From positions 124,001 to 188,000 of the forward strand of contig NW_026946360.1 in assembly GCF_035222275.1 (NCBI RefSeq): a stretch of 64,000 nucleotides of DNA. The letters are read 5' to 3'. A program made the translations under genes and the position numbers. This document shows positions 43,141-54,309 of the stretch, piece after piece; the first letter of the stretch is position 1; each line of letters opens with the position of its first letter. Source of the stretch: Podospora bellae-mahoneyi (taxonomy: Eukaryota; Ascomycota; Sordariomycetes; Sordariales; Podosporaceae). The notes under the pieces were generated by a model. That model was not told the origin of the DNA and did no database searches. It saw nothing but the letters and a program-made list of their open reading frames with translations.

Positions 43141-44475
43141 TTACCACAACCCATCCATCTCTGCCATTGCCGCCTCATCATCGTCAAAGCTGGTGTCTTT
43201 TTTGGCCCCAGCCTCCTTCTGGGTTTCAGGAACAGGCTTAGAAGACGCTCCCTCTGCCTCTGCTTCTGCCATCAGAGCGTCAAGATCGTCCTCCTCATCA
43301 TTAACCTTCGTAGGCTCCGTAGACTTGGGCGCGCTCGGTGCCTTCGTAGGTGGCTGGGCCTCAACCTCGGCCATAAGCGCATCCAAATCGTCATCATCAA
43401 AGCCATCCACTTCTTCCCTTTGCGGGGCAGATGGTTTGGAATTGCCATCGCCAAGTATGCTCTTGGTTGACTGGTTCGGTCTAGTGGACAATGTTTCCGC
43501 TTCTGCCTCGGCCATCAGAGCGTCCAGATCGTCATCCTCTGGTATGTTATTCGCCTGTGGTATTGGTGGTGCCGCTGCCGTGCTGTTACTTGTCCCATTC
43601 CCAAATATGCTCTCCGACCCGTTCCCAAATATGCTTCTTGGTGGCTGCCCAGAGTTAGCCTCTGCCTCTGCCATCAGCGCATCCAAATCATCATCATCCG
43701 GAACGTCTTCACTCCTAGCCCCCTTGGTCGCAGCTCTTGGCGTGGCATTGTAGATATCATCGTCTCCAAACAAATCATCCCCATCGGGTGTCTTCGGTCG
43801 TTCCTTGGCCTTGTCGAACACAGGCGCAATCCTTCCTGTATCTTTTGGTGTCTTATCATGTTCGTAAATCGGAAACGGGTCTACGTCGTTCGGACCCTCC
43901 TCTCCCTCGCCTCTGGGTTTCAACTCGTCAATCCATTTCATCCTGGCGTTCCGCAACGAGGTCTTGTGTCCAGCCTTTTCCACCATTGCCAATGCGTCAA
44001 GGAAGCTGGCTTTGGGAAAGAGTTCGTCAAGCCATTCCTGGTAGAACGATAACATTCGGGCAGCGTCGGTAAATTCGTGGCCTTTGCCTTTGAGCTTTAG
44101 TCTGGATTGGGCGTTTTTTCGGAGCCATGGGATGCCTTTGTCTGATAGTAGTCTAGTCATGATATTAGCATACATGCCAGATCAGGCGGGGGCTAGGCGA
44201 AGTGTATACCGGGCATCGTCAAGCTTGACTCTGGGAACACGAGCTTTCTTCTTGTCGACTTCTTTTTCTAGCCCGAGAATATCGGTCCCTTTTCTCTTTT
44301 TACTACTGGCGTCGATCTTCTTGTCATCGGTCTTCTTGGATTTGTCGCCTTTCGGGGAATCGAACGGGTCTTCCTCGTCAAAGTCGCTCCATCCTTCTAG
44401 AAAACTATCGACAAAAGAACCGCTGTCCTTTTTGTTGCCATTGGTGACTTTGCTGGGACCTGCTGCGGCGGGCAT
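43141..44475 (-). CDS. csm3: Replication fork protection protein Csm3/Swi3 (TIPIN)
   Basis: Nuclear partner of Tof1/Swi1, which stabilises stalled forks. The model has 425 aa in two exons (44210..44475 and 43141..44152; 57-nt intron inside LDDAR|LLSDKG). The Swi3 domain covers about residues 80-165 ([47 protein letters not shown]). The C-terminal half is disordered and acidic, and carries four near-copies of [13 protein letters not shown] plus a shortened fifth near the end. Promoter region is shared with the divergent complex I gene. Confidence 0.92.
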
Positions 44476-44837
44476 TATGAGAATACTTCGTGGTCGACTA
44501 TCGCAACTTTTGTTGCTTCAACTGGTGTTGTTGGGTCTGGGGGTAGACAAGACCATTTAAAAGAGACGCGACTTTGAGATGGTTGGCGCGTCGCGCGTCA
44601 AGCTGTGTAAGTGGTTGTGGCTTGCCCCGCAGCGCACAAGCCACATTGAATTCCCGCCAAGACTTGTTGACATGATATTTGCCTCAGGCATCAATCCACT
44701 GCTGGAGCTTCAACGGCCTGGGTCCAGCAAAGCTTCAAGGAACGAGCCAATCCAGACGACCTCCATTCGCTTGCCTGCGCCCGCCCTGCTCGACGACGAC
44801 GACGACGGAAACCGCCGGCCAGGCCCAGTCAGTCAAA
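44476..44837. promoter_or_regulatory. Bidirectional promoter, csm3 and complex I 21-kDa gene
   Basis: Start codons lie 362 bp apart on opposite strands. The region includes a short CGACGACGAC run just before the plus-strand leader. No known site is identified. Confidence 0.45.
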
Positions 44838-45685
44838 ATGTCGACCACTCCCGGAAACACTTATACCATCAGCAAGCAGATCAAGACTGAGTACCCAGTG
44901 AGTTTTGCGGTGCCGAGAAACCCAATTGAAGGGGACCAAGCTAACTGAGGTTTGCACACAGCTCATCGATAATGATCCGTATGATCCCCCCCTCACTAGA
45001 TGTCGAAGTTCTCGAGCACGGAGATGGACAGGAATTAACATCGCTTGGTAACAATCCAGGCACTTCAAGCGTGTAATTCGGTACGCCCGGCCGTCCGATT
45101 ACGTCCACGGCATCGTCGCTGCCGCCGCCGGCCCCAGTCTTCTCTACGCCATGGAGAGATTTGCTCCCTCATATGTCGGAAAGGGTGGTGTCGCCCAGAC
45201 CATGCGGTTGGGTGGTGCCATGGGGTTGTGTGGTGGTTTCATCTACTTTTACCAGCGGTCTATTCGTACGTCATCGCTCCATCACAGCATATCGAGGCAA
45301 CAGTCGGGCTTCGGGCCGGGTTTAGAAGAATTCGGATAATGTGGGAGGGTGCAGGCGGTACTAGAGACAGGAACTGACGGCTCTGATAGTGCGCTTCTAC
45401 GGTATGAGCGAAAACGCCCGGGAAGTCCAGATGGACATGCGCGAGATGGTCGACAAGGTCAAGCGCGGCGAGCCTATCTACGGCGAAAGTCAGCTTACTC
45501 CCGCCATGCAGGGTGTTGCCGCCCGCCAGTCTCGATATTCCGCTCTCTTCATGGCTGTGCTCCCCTGGTTCAACTTTGTCAACCACAGCCAGCACGGTGT
45601 TGACACCGCCAAGTATTACAGACAAGCCGAGCGGGAGCTGGAGGCTGAGCGTCTTGCGCGGGAGGGTGGGAACCCTAGCCAGTAA
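44838..45685 (+). CDS. nuo21: Mitochondrial complex I 21-kDa subunit
   Basis: Accessory subunit of NADH:ubiquinone oxidoreductase in the inner membrane, 192 aa. Four exons: 44838..44897, 44962..44978, 45060..45265 and 45390..45685. Exon 2 is only 17 nt. The joined protein reads TYTISKQIKTEYPLIDNDP, then HFKRVIRYARPSDYVHG, a Gly/Ala-rich hydrophobic segment (VAQTMRLGGAMGLCGGFIYF) and a charged C-terminal domain (FYGMSENAREVQMDMREMV, NHSQHGVDTAKYYRQAEREL). This two-part layout is typical of the fungal 21-kDa subunit family. The 124-nt third intron is the longest. Confidence 0.9.
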
Positions 45686-46167
45686 AAGGAACAGGAATGA
45701 AAAGAACGATTGCATGTGCGGGGAGGGGTGCTGGACTGCGGGTGCCAGGTTGTATATACCAATGCTAGAAGGCTGGCCAACAGACATTTTTTTGATGAAC
45801 ACATTGCTAAGTATCTATCTTGGGTTGATGTGCTCACCGCTTCCAGCTCTCACACCGAATATTAGCGCTCAAAGGACGTTCGATTGGATGTTTATATGCG
45901 CTTGAGGGGTAGAGTTAGATCAATGCGCGTATACTTTAGCCCTACTACGCAACACGGCAGCTGGTATATCACGTACGTTTGAATGGTTTACCCGGAGTTA
46001 AAGATGATTTTGACGTAGCTGACAATGGTCATACCCAGATAGTTACTCATATATACGAATGCTATGCATACAAATCTCGCACTCACCACCACGCCACCCG
46101 TGCCCACCACCTTGATTCAACTATCCTCAATCTACCGTCCGGACCTCCCAATCAAGCCACCAGTATT
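45686..46167. other. 3' regions of convergent nuo21 and AA9 genes
   Basis: About 480 bp, probably 3' UTRs. No feature is recognised. Confidence 0.4.
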
Positions 46168-47318
46168 TTAAGCGCACTGCGAGTAGTAAGGAGGCGAAAC
46201 AGCCTTGCAAGATCCGCTCTGTCGAAGGGTCAGCACTGATGCCACTTTGGAAAAGGGGTTCACTCATAACAACTTACAGCGCAGTTCGTGCATCCAGTAT
46301 ACCCGTTACCGCCACACTGCCCATACATGGCAACACTGCAACCGGAGTTGCCGCCGCCAGCATTACTACCACCGCCAGTAGCAGGAGAAGAACCACCGCC
46401 TCCTGGAGCAATCGCGGAAGGAGAAGAGCCAACCTTGCAGGTTGACGCACACCCAGTGCAAGCCCCACCGGGAGTTCTAGTCTCACCACCAGAATAAACC
46501 GCCGGTCCAGGGGCGGTGTAAGAAGTAAGCGCAGCGTGGATGTTCACCTGCCCTTCACTGGCACCATAGGCACCGGGGAGCCTCACCGTCGCGGGGCTAG
46601 CGTTGCCACCACCGGAGACGGTGATCTGGTAGCAGGTCATGTAAAACTGACCGCCACCGCTTGGACCAGCAGCGTGGAGAGCTAGCGACTCGGCACGGAG
46701 GAGGTAGTCGCCCGAGGGGATGTCAGCGGGGATCTTGACGTCCATCTTGCCGCAGCAGGCGTTGAGGTCCTTGCTGCCCCAGTTGTCATCGTCACCAACG
46801 CGGCCGCCAGCCTTTTTGGACCACGAGTTGGAAAGGATCTTGAACCAGCCAGTGGAGGTGCCGTCGGCGGTGGAGGCGTCTGGGACCTTGGAGAGGTAGA
46901 CCTGGACGGGGCCGTAGTGGGCGCCGCCGATGGCTTCTTGAGAGCAGGACCGGTCACCAGTTTGCTGTGGGTAGGGTTTCAGTGACAGTGCGGAAGGAAA
47001 CCATGGGGTAGAAGCATACCTGGTGCATCTCGACAGTCACGGTGCCGCCGGCGCGAACAGGGCACTTGCCAGCGACGCCACGAGTACCGGCATTGCACAC
47101 AAAGTCACGGCCTCCGACGTTGGTGACGGGCGAGTTGGAAGGGGGGAGACGAGCGCATGAGGAGCCGTGCTGAAAAGGTCAGTCACAGGTCCAGGTCAAC
47201 ACCAGGAGAGAAGACTTATATAATCGGTACCGTCAACCCAGAGTTGCTGGAAGGTGGCATGAGCAGCAACCTCTTTGGCGGCCAGTGCCGTCAAGGCAGC
47301 AAAGAATGTCGACTTCAT
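46168..47318 (-). CDS. AA9 LPMO with C-terminal CBM1; first donor is AT
   Basis: Secreted cellulose-active copper monooxygenase, 328 aa if spliced as drawn: 47220..47318, 47020..47169, 46278..46964 and 46168..46218. The signal peptide ends EVAA and the mature protein starts HATFQQLW. The second copper His lies in IGGAHYGPVQVYL, and the Gln/Tyr pair in GGQFYMTCYQI. A Gly/Ser/Pro-rich linker leads to the cellulose-binding CBM1 (YGQCGGNGYTGCTNCA, completed by the last exon ending YYSQCA). Introns 2 and 3 are normal GT-AG. Intron 1 (47170..47219) starts ATAAGT where GTAAGT is expected and ends TTTTCAG. If not removed, translation stops after 11 codons more or fewer. The gene may therefore be recently disabled or use a rare AT-AG intron. 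Confidence 0.85.
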
Positions 47319-48667
47319 TTTGAACTGGAACCCGGATGGAGTCAAGGTGGAAGAATGGAAGCAAGCCACTGACGAAGCAACGGGCAGAGAGAGTGGGAGG
47401 GGAGGACAACCGCTTTTTTTTCGGTGATATATACCTCTCACTGTTTGGCTGCTTCCACTCTACCCCAGATGTAGGGGGTGGCTGGCCAGGTTCTCACTCG
47501 CGCCCACTCGTCATACTCGACCGTTGGGCTGTCAAAGCTATGCATGCATACGGGGGCGTTCCAACCGAGCTCACTTACCGGCCCTCGATTCCTTGACTTG
47601 CCAAATCTCACCCTGTCCCAACCAGGACAGGAGGCTCGATCAGGAGTATACTACCGTGATCACTCTTTGGTCGAGTGGCTGCATTTGCCGAAGGCAACAT
47701 GTCTGCACCCCAGCCGGGGTCCCCAGACTGGTGTGGGTTGGTGTGTGGTGGAACACGCTCTATCCGCTCGAGAAATCTGGGGTATAGTGTTCCACGGCGT
47801 GATTGAGGTTTAATATGGACCGAACGGGCACGCGGACGAGCAGCGACAAATGAGGTTTGTGAGCGCATATTGGAGAGGTGCTGCGGGATCAATATCAACA
47901 GAGTATTTACCCGGGCCTTCTCACGGCAGCGCTGGGCCCGCAGCACCCGGCTTTCCGCAATTGGTGCGGACACAACAGACAGAAGTGGACTGGATGATCC
48001 GTTCCGGTTATTTTGGTTGGGTTGTTTATTGAGGGTTGGTGAATCTGCTGTATAGCGGGTACAATGCCAACCAAGTCGGTGCATGGTATCTAACTGGTGA
48101 GAGAGTCGCACATCAAAAATCAGGAACAACCCCTCGGACGGTTTTGATCCTCTGTAATAGTCAAAGCCCGCACCGACATGGGTCTCAAGCAGGGGCATTT
48201 CAAGATCTGAATTGTCTGTATAGCAACCATTGTGACCGGGTTTTCATCATGCTGCGATTCGTTTGGGGGGTCAGCCTGCATCGGCCTTATGCCGGAACTT
48301 ACTGCCACACAAATGAATCTTCCATGGGCTCCTAATCTCTCACCACTTTCCCGACTGGCATGACTTGTCTGAATTCCTGATGATGGTCAAACACAGCCCT
48401 TGGCAGAAGCGGGTGGCCTTCTAAGACCTCGCTGAAGGATCTCAGGCAATCTAAGAAAATACATGGGAATGGTGGGATATATGGCCTGGAGTACAGCAGG
48501 GCTCGTCATTCAAATCCCGAGAGCTCTTTACGTCATAGGACTGCTACTGTCTGACTTATTTGTGTGTGAAGGCTTGGTGAGCCGTGGCATCTGGTAAAAT
48601 CCTGCGACAATCATTCAATCTAGTGAGTCGGAAGTTTCGATCTTGACATGAGCAACAAGCCCGTCTA
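47319..48667. other. Upstream region of the CBM1-LPMO gene
   Basis: About 1.3 kb with the LPMO promoter and no supported gene. A minus-strand frame at 47608..48198 has no domain content. Confidence 0.4.
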
Positions 48668-49443
48668 TCAAACTGCGCCTCCAGATGCCCAAGATCTCAA
48701 CTCCACATCCATCTCCTTGCTATAATCTCCAAACCTTGCCCACAGACCATGAATCCAATCGTTGTACCTCTTCGGCCAGCTTCGCCCTTCAAACATGGCC
48801 TTTGTATACTCCCAATATTCACGGACTGAATCCTGCCATTTCCCAATCAACTATCCCAGTGACCATCCACCCTCTGGTCCCGTCAGGCCGTTTGAACTGA
48901 TCCACCAGAATGTTTCTCGGGATCAGATCTGCGTGCGTGAACACAATTTCATGACCTTGTCGACCTGGGTCGTCAGAGCACCTCATGAGCTTGCTGAAGT
49001 CTGCTTCGTCACGAAACGGCTCCAACGGTTTCCCACCACGAAGTCGCATGTCAGCAATGGAACCCCCGAGGGTGTTTGCATATGGCCATGGTCTCGTTGG
49101 CGGTAGTCGGGATCCCGCAAATTTGTGACATGTAATTTTCAAATTGCCCGATAATCTGCCTCGTGTCCCTGTTGGATGACGCATTGAGGGATGGAACAAG
49201 TTGAAAGCCCGGAAGCCCCATCATGAGAATGAATGCAACTTGGCCGCCGCCCGGTCGATAGACGATATCGAGTGGACGCGGAACTGGCACACCAGTGTGC
49301 TGTTGAACCAATCTGAGAGCCTCTGCCTCATTTCGAATACGGTCTAGCTCATCGACCAAGTTTGACTCTTTAAGATAAAGGCCAAAAGGTAAGCGGGTGA
49401 CACTGGCTGATTGTATGGGGTAAATGCCAAATCGAAGTAACAT
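48668..49443 (-). pseudogene. APH-type phosphotransferase pseudogene
   Basis: The conceptual product belongs to the aminoglycoside-phosphotransferase/choline-kinase-like fold common in fungi. It has an N-lobe (NLVDELDRIRNEAEALRLVQ, GVPVPRPLDIVY), the catalytic loop FTHADLIPRNILVD and the metal-binding GIVDWEMAGF. The frame changes twice by one base. One shift is near 49070, between MAIC and NTLGGSIADMR. The other is near 48820, between GFSP and EYWEYTKAMFEG. No intron fits either site. Upstream N-lobe exons may be missing. I take it as a decayed host gene, unless two sequencing errors are present. Confidence 0.75.
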
Positions 49444-49882
49444 TTATGTGTATTCAGGGTGCCTGAATTTGTGGGCTGAGAATCACGGGAATTGCAACCA
49501 TATTGGCTACCTTGTGTTGAACATAACGCTTGGAGCTAAATTCCTTTGTATCTTGGATACTCCCGAGTTGTCTCTGCGCTTGATACGTACTGGTAACAAA
49601 AAATTAACAAAGGAATTACGAACGAGAGATCTATGGCTTTGGGTTTGTCGAGGCTACACATGAACACATTTGAAACTGCCAGCATCAATTTCTTCCCTGG
49701 GAAGATTTCTCACATCTATGAGGAGTGTTGACTAGAACTAGCTTGTGTCAAAACGACACATAATACCTTGTGCCTATTGTCTGCACAATGCTAGGTAGCA
49801 GTCCTCTTAACAAAGCAAAAGTGCTACACACTGGGTCAATATAACGTCAAGATGTGACTAATTACAATATCCACAGTTGAGA
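49444..49882. other. Spacer between pseudogene and tRNA
   Basis: No gene is seen. Confidence 0.4.
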
Positions 49883-49954
49883 AGCTGCGTGGCGCAGCAG
49901 AAGCGTGCCGGGCTCATAACCCGGAGGTCACTTGATCGAAACAAGTTGCAGCTA
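49883..49954 (+). tRNA. Initiator tRNA-Met(CAT)
   Basis: A 72-nt intronless cloverleaf. The acceptor pairs AGCTGCG with TGCAGCT (one G-T wobble), so the first pair is A-T as in eukaryotic initiators. The anticodon arm is CCGGG-CTCATAA-CCCGG. The T loop reads GATCGAAAC, the initiator form lacking the usual TTC. A C-run and then a T-run follow at about 50012..50020, which fits a Pol III terminator. Confidence 0.95.
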
Positions 49955-51019
49955 AACTTCTCCATTCCCCCCCCCCACCTTCTCCCCCTTTATTTTGGGG
50001 TTAATCCCATTCTTTTTTTTAAGCTTCATGTCCTTGAAGTCAAGCGTATGTTTTGTCTCATCAAGCCCTGGTATACCTCTCGGTGATTTGAATCAACCAT
50101 CAAAGTCATCGGGCAAGGTTTGGCTGGGCCTTGGCTTCTCACTCTCAACCTGATTAAATATGCTTCAGAAACTCTAGGCTTGCTGTTATGGTCAAATTAC
50201 ATGAATTTTACCGCCGACTCATGACCGTTGAAACATCGACCTTTACCGTGCCGTGGGATGAAGGTGCTACTCCTGCTGGTAAGATGGGTGGATCAGGATG
50301 GCTGTGGCTCCTTTCCTCTGAGCCACTGAGTGAGCATGCTGGAAAAGAAATTGCATTTCCTTCACAAGGTGCCGCTCTGGTGATACTGTGGAGTCTACCC
50401 TGCGGTTCTGACTTCTTGCAACCAAGCCCACTTTCTTTCTCTCGCTCAGGCTCCTGGCTACGTCGCTTCTTCTCCAATCCATTCATGTTTGTCTTAGCTT
50501 CAGTCCCTAGGTACCTCACGTTAGATTATACGATAGGACCGCTTAAGCAGAAAGAATCATCACCAACAGCCAGAGAGTATAACAAGTCACGAGGAGGACT
50601 TCCCAAATAAGGTCCTAAACCAACCTCGGTCCTGCAACAGGTTTCCCTGGAACGTACAATGCAGCAACGGGCCTCTGCTATCCAAGGATGCCACCCGTGG
50701 TGATGACTTTCTCGTCGACGGATACACCACAGGCAAACAACAGCTAACCGCTATCAATCATCGTGTGACTATGCGTAGAGATCAAGAAGGCGACCCCACG
50801 TTTCTCGTCGTCTGATGGAGCTGCCCACCTCAAACTCAACCAGGTAATATATGCTACCGACGTGCAGAAGATGAAAAGAGAGCTGCAATTCACAACGATT
50901 GGACCCCAAGACCTGATATGTTTCTCGACAACTTCCACATGCAAATGTTGACTCGAGAGTGTGAGGCCATTGCGTCTGCACAAGGCTCCAGAGATAGTCA
51001 CTAGACAGGAAAACATACC
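49955..51019. other. Region between tRNA and repeat array R5
   Basis: One plus-strand frame (50188..50610) has no recognised domain. No gene is supported. Confidence 0.4.
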
Positions 51020-51190
51020 CACAAGGCGTTCAAAGATGGTCATCAGGCGTTAAAGGATTGTAGATAGGCACGCAAGGACAGTCGACAGGCCTAGAAATAT
51101 AGTTGATAGGCATTCAAAATGTGCTTGATAGGCCTTCAATAACGGCCAAGGGGTTCCAACTGATAGTCGACCGACATTCAAAAATTGCTG
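51020..51190 (-). repeat. 21-bp degenerate tandem repeat array R5
   Basis: On the minus strand about seven units of the 21-bp family are read, for example AGGCCTGTCGACTGTCCTTG and TGCCTATCAACTATATTTCT. The orientation is opposite to arrays R1-R4. It lies just beyond the 3' end of the HET-ankyrin gene. Confidence 0.75.
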
Positions 51191-51313
51191 ATACACGGTG
51201 TTTGTGGATATTAATGCCAATAATCCACAGCAATACAGCCACATTCCATCCTGCCTCTCCGGGCCAGAAGATGATCACCGTATATAGTACCTGATCAACC
51301 CTCGACAGCCTTC

Positions 51314-53530
51314 TCAAAAAGCCAACTTGCTCACCACCCTCGCCTTCTCCCACCCTTCCTCCGTCCGAAACACATCCACCACCCTCTCCTGCCACAACTC
51401 CTCCGCTGCCTCCCTCGCCGTCAACCCGTTATACACATCCAACACCTCCCTATCCGCCCCCTCCCTGAGCAGCATCAGCACCGTCTCTGCGTGTCCATGC
51501 CTGGCAGCAATCCACAGCGCCGTCTGCCCATAGTGTCCCGAAGAATTAATATCCATCCCAAACCCAATCAGCTGCTGCGCCACGCTCGTGTGCCCGTTCC
51601 TCGCCGCGATCCAGAGCGCACTAGTCTGGTTCTCGGAATCCCTCTCCTGCTGCAAGACCTCGTGCACAACCCCCTTTTGCTGGAAATACATCGTCAGCGC
51701 CTTGACGGCGTTGCCGTGCCCCATCGATGCTGCCTTCCATAGCACGGTTCTATTCTCGCTTGATGCCCCGGGCCCGTAGTCGGCCTTTTCATCGAGAAGC
51801 ATCCTCACGCAGTAGGGGTGATTGGCAACGACCGCCATCCAGAGCGGTGTCCGTCCTGACGAGTCCTTTGCGTCGATTTTGGCGCCGCGGGAGACGAGGG
51901 TTTTGGCGATGGGTTGGTGTCCCTGGTTGCAGGCTACCCACAGGGCGGTAGAAGCGTTTTCGTTGCAGGGAGTCTCCAGTTCGGCGCCCTGGTCGAGGAG
52001 CTTGTTCACATAGGTGGATTTGTTGTCTTCGCAGGCTATGTACAGGGGGGTAAAGGGGATGCCGTTGAGGCCGGAGGGGAGGTTGATGTCGATGTCGGGC
52101 CGGGCAAGGAGCATGTCGACGATAAGATGGTGTCCGTACATGAGGGCGGAGCCGAGGGGGGTTTGCCCTCCGCGGCCTTTGTGGTTAACGTTGACGTCGT
52201 TGCAGTTGAGGAGGAGCTTGGCCATTTCGAGGTGGCCCTGGAGGGCGATGATGTTGAGCGCCGTGTCACCGTGGCAATCTTTCACGTTGGTGTTGCAGTG
52301 AGGAAGGACTAGGAGGCAAGAGAAGAGGGACTCGTAGCCTGGTTTGTCGGCTAGGAAGACCAACGGTGGTCCTCGAGAGGTGTGCCAGGCGTTGACGTGG
52401 AAGCTTGGCCTGGCGACGACTGCTGCCGCCGCTGCTTGGTTTCCTTGTCTGATTGCCCATTGAAAGGCCTGACTGGGGATCTGGTCCAGTTGATTTAGTA
52501 GATGCTTCAAGTCCCACTTCGTAGACGGCTCAGGGCCTGGGATGCTTGGTATTTGTCGATATTTCAGATACAAAATCGTGTTTTCAATCACTTGGTGCAG
52601 GGACATGTTGTAGTCTGGCTGCAGTATCCCATCAGCACTTGCGTCCGACGCTATCCCGATCAGCGCATAGATATTATCGCGTGGATCGGTGGCCTTGCTT
52701 GCACCGAACCGCCTCAGGAGTGAACACAGATCCGGTGTGTCTTTCCACCATGACTTTTGCCGCAAGTATCCGGGCATGATATCCAAGACAGCTTGGGTGT
52801 GCGCGTCAACTTCTAACCCCATTAGCTTGGGCATGAGCACAAACACCCGTGTCGGAATGGTGTTGAGACCACAGCTGATAACAGCGCTCCTGGCGCTGAA
52901 AACCTCTTGCAGGATCCATACCCTCTTGAACCATGGCCGGCTTAACATATCTTTCAAGGCGTTGACCCGGCATGTTTTGATGCTGGTCTCGCCCGTTCCG
53001 TCTCTCTTCACCAATATTGACCACTCCTTAACCCAAGCATCTGGCGAATTCCTTCGACAGTTCTTCCTTTTAGTTGCTCGCTTGTCCAGCTGGCTCATCA
53101 AACCCATGAGAAGATCGATGTCGTCCGTACCTGGCCCAAGCCATATGTGCACATTCTGGGCGTTGGAATAAACCAGCCTCATTTGCTTCACCTGGTGGTT
53201 CTTTTCTCGATGGCTCCTTTGGTCGATACACAGGGCGTCAACCCATAGGATTCGATCCTCGTCTGGCTGCCTCAGACAACTCAAGGCCAAGTAGAGATTT
53301 TCTGTCACCGCAGCCTTCTTCCCGCATAGTTCAATTTCCTTTGATATTGGCGCATCACCCCACGCATAGGAGAGAGACTCGTAAGGGACACCCTCAACCT
53401 GGTGGAGAAAGGTCTCAAACAGTTCACATCGAACCGGTTCATCCACGCGGCCTCTGAGAAGACGTATGAGACGGATTGCATCGGTTTTGAGGTCGATAGG
53501 TGTGTATGCGTAGTGAGAATCCGGCGACAT
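51314..53530 (-). CDS. HET-domain protein with C-terminal ankyrin repeats
   Basis: Heterokaryon-incompatibility-type protein, 738 aa, single exon. The HET domain lies at about residues 45-200 (PYESLSYAWGDAPISKEIEL, ILWVDALCIDQ, QMRLVYSNAQNVHIWLG). This is a TIR-like effector domain implicated in non-self recognition cell death in fungi. A helical region leads to about nine ankyrin repeats (residues about 410-725), several built on the same core (TALWVACNQGH, TSALWIAARNGH, TALWIAARHGH). The similarity of repeats to each other suggests exchange or ongoing duplication among them. No membrane or signal segment is seen. Confidence 0.92.
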   Translation of the reverse strand: MSPDSHYAYTPIDLKTDAIRLIRLLRGRVDEPVRCELFETFLHQVEGVPYESLSYAWGDAPISKEIELCGKKAAVTENLYLALSCLRQPDEDRILWVDALCIDQRSHREKNHQVKQMRLVYSNAQNVHIWLGPGTDDIDLLMGLMSQLDKRATKRKNCRRNSPDAWVKEWSILVKRDGTGETSIKTCRVNALKDMLSRPWFKRVWILQEVFSARSAVISCGLNTIPTRVFVLMPKLMGLEVDAHTQAVLDIMPGYLRQKSWWKDTPDLCSLLRRFGASKATDPRDNIYALIGIASDASADGILQPDYNMSLHQVIENTILYLKYRQIPSIPGPEPSTKWDLKHLLNQLDQIPSQAFQWAIRQGNQAAAAAVVARPSFHVNAWHTSRGPPLVFLADKPGYESLFSCLLVLPHCNTNVKDCHGDTALNIIALQGHLEMAKLLLNCNDVNVNHKGRGGQTPLGSALMYGHHLIVDMLLARPDIDINLPSGLNGIPFTPLYIACEDNKSTYVNKLLDQGAELETPCNENASTALWVACNQGHQPIAKTLVSRGAKIDAKDSSGRTPLWMAVVANHPYCVRMLLDEKADYGPGASSENRTVLWKAASMGHGNAVKALTMYFQQKGVVHEVLQQERDSENQTSALWIAARNGHTSVAQQLIGFGMDINSSGHYGQTALWIAARHGHAETVLMLLREGADREVLDVYNGLTAREAAEELWQERVVDVFRTEEGWEKARVVSKLAF

Positions 53531-54309
53531 GATGTTGCGCGTCCGATCTCCGGCTCCCGAGGGTCAAAAATTATAAAATGAGACGTGGTTGAAGCTGGAA
53601 CGTGAATTACACGCCGAGGGCTGCAAAGGTGCTGCGGGGTTAATCCAGCTCTCGATCAATCATCGACGAGACAGCAAAAGCGCCCACTGTTGTGTGACTT
53701 GATGGGACACATTTTTTGTTGCTTGTGGCTCAGAATCCGGCCCTGCCAGTGGTCGTCAACTGTGCTTGCCGCAATCGAGGTTACCTTGACAGGAAAATAT
53801 TGACCAATCACCTTCGGCTTCCGATAGATAGTTGGAGGTGCAGTGTTGGCACCCCGTGATTTGATCAAGGGCCTGATATGCTTGGAAGAAAGAGGGCATG
53901 TTGCCTCAACAGTATTGTTTGACACACACGGCCAAGCATGGGAATGCTCAATCCGAGCAGAGCTCATGGTTCGAACGAAGCGCTGTACTGTATAGGAACC
54001 GGCTGATGGCCCAAGCTTCTCGATCCTCGGCGGCAGCCCCTACTCGGGTTCGCGTTCCGGTTCCGCGGGTTTTGGATGATCCCCTCACTGCACATCCCAC
54101 GGCCGCTTTCTCCATCGAACAGTGCAACATCAACCGTCGTACAGGCGAAGCACCCACCCGACGAATTGTCCTGGGCCCGGAGATCTGTTTCTTATCACTG
54201 CATTCGCCTTGTGAAAGTCTCCTTATCAGAGGCAATCGTCTTAGACCCCCGCTTAACGCACGCCAGCAGCGTGTATGTTATGCAGCGGATTGCTGGACTG
54301 TCCGCAAAT
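53531..54309. promoter_or_regulatory. Divergent promoter region, HET-ankyrin and Zn2Cys6 genes
   Basis: About 780 bp between divergently transcribed genes. No specific element is recognised. An in-frame upstream start for the regulator cannot be excluded. Confidence 0.35.
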
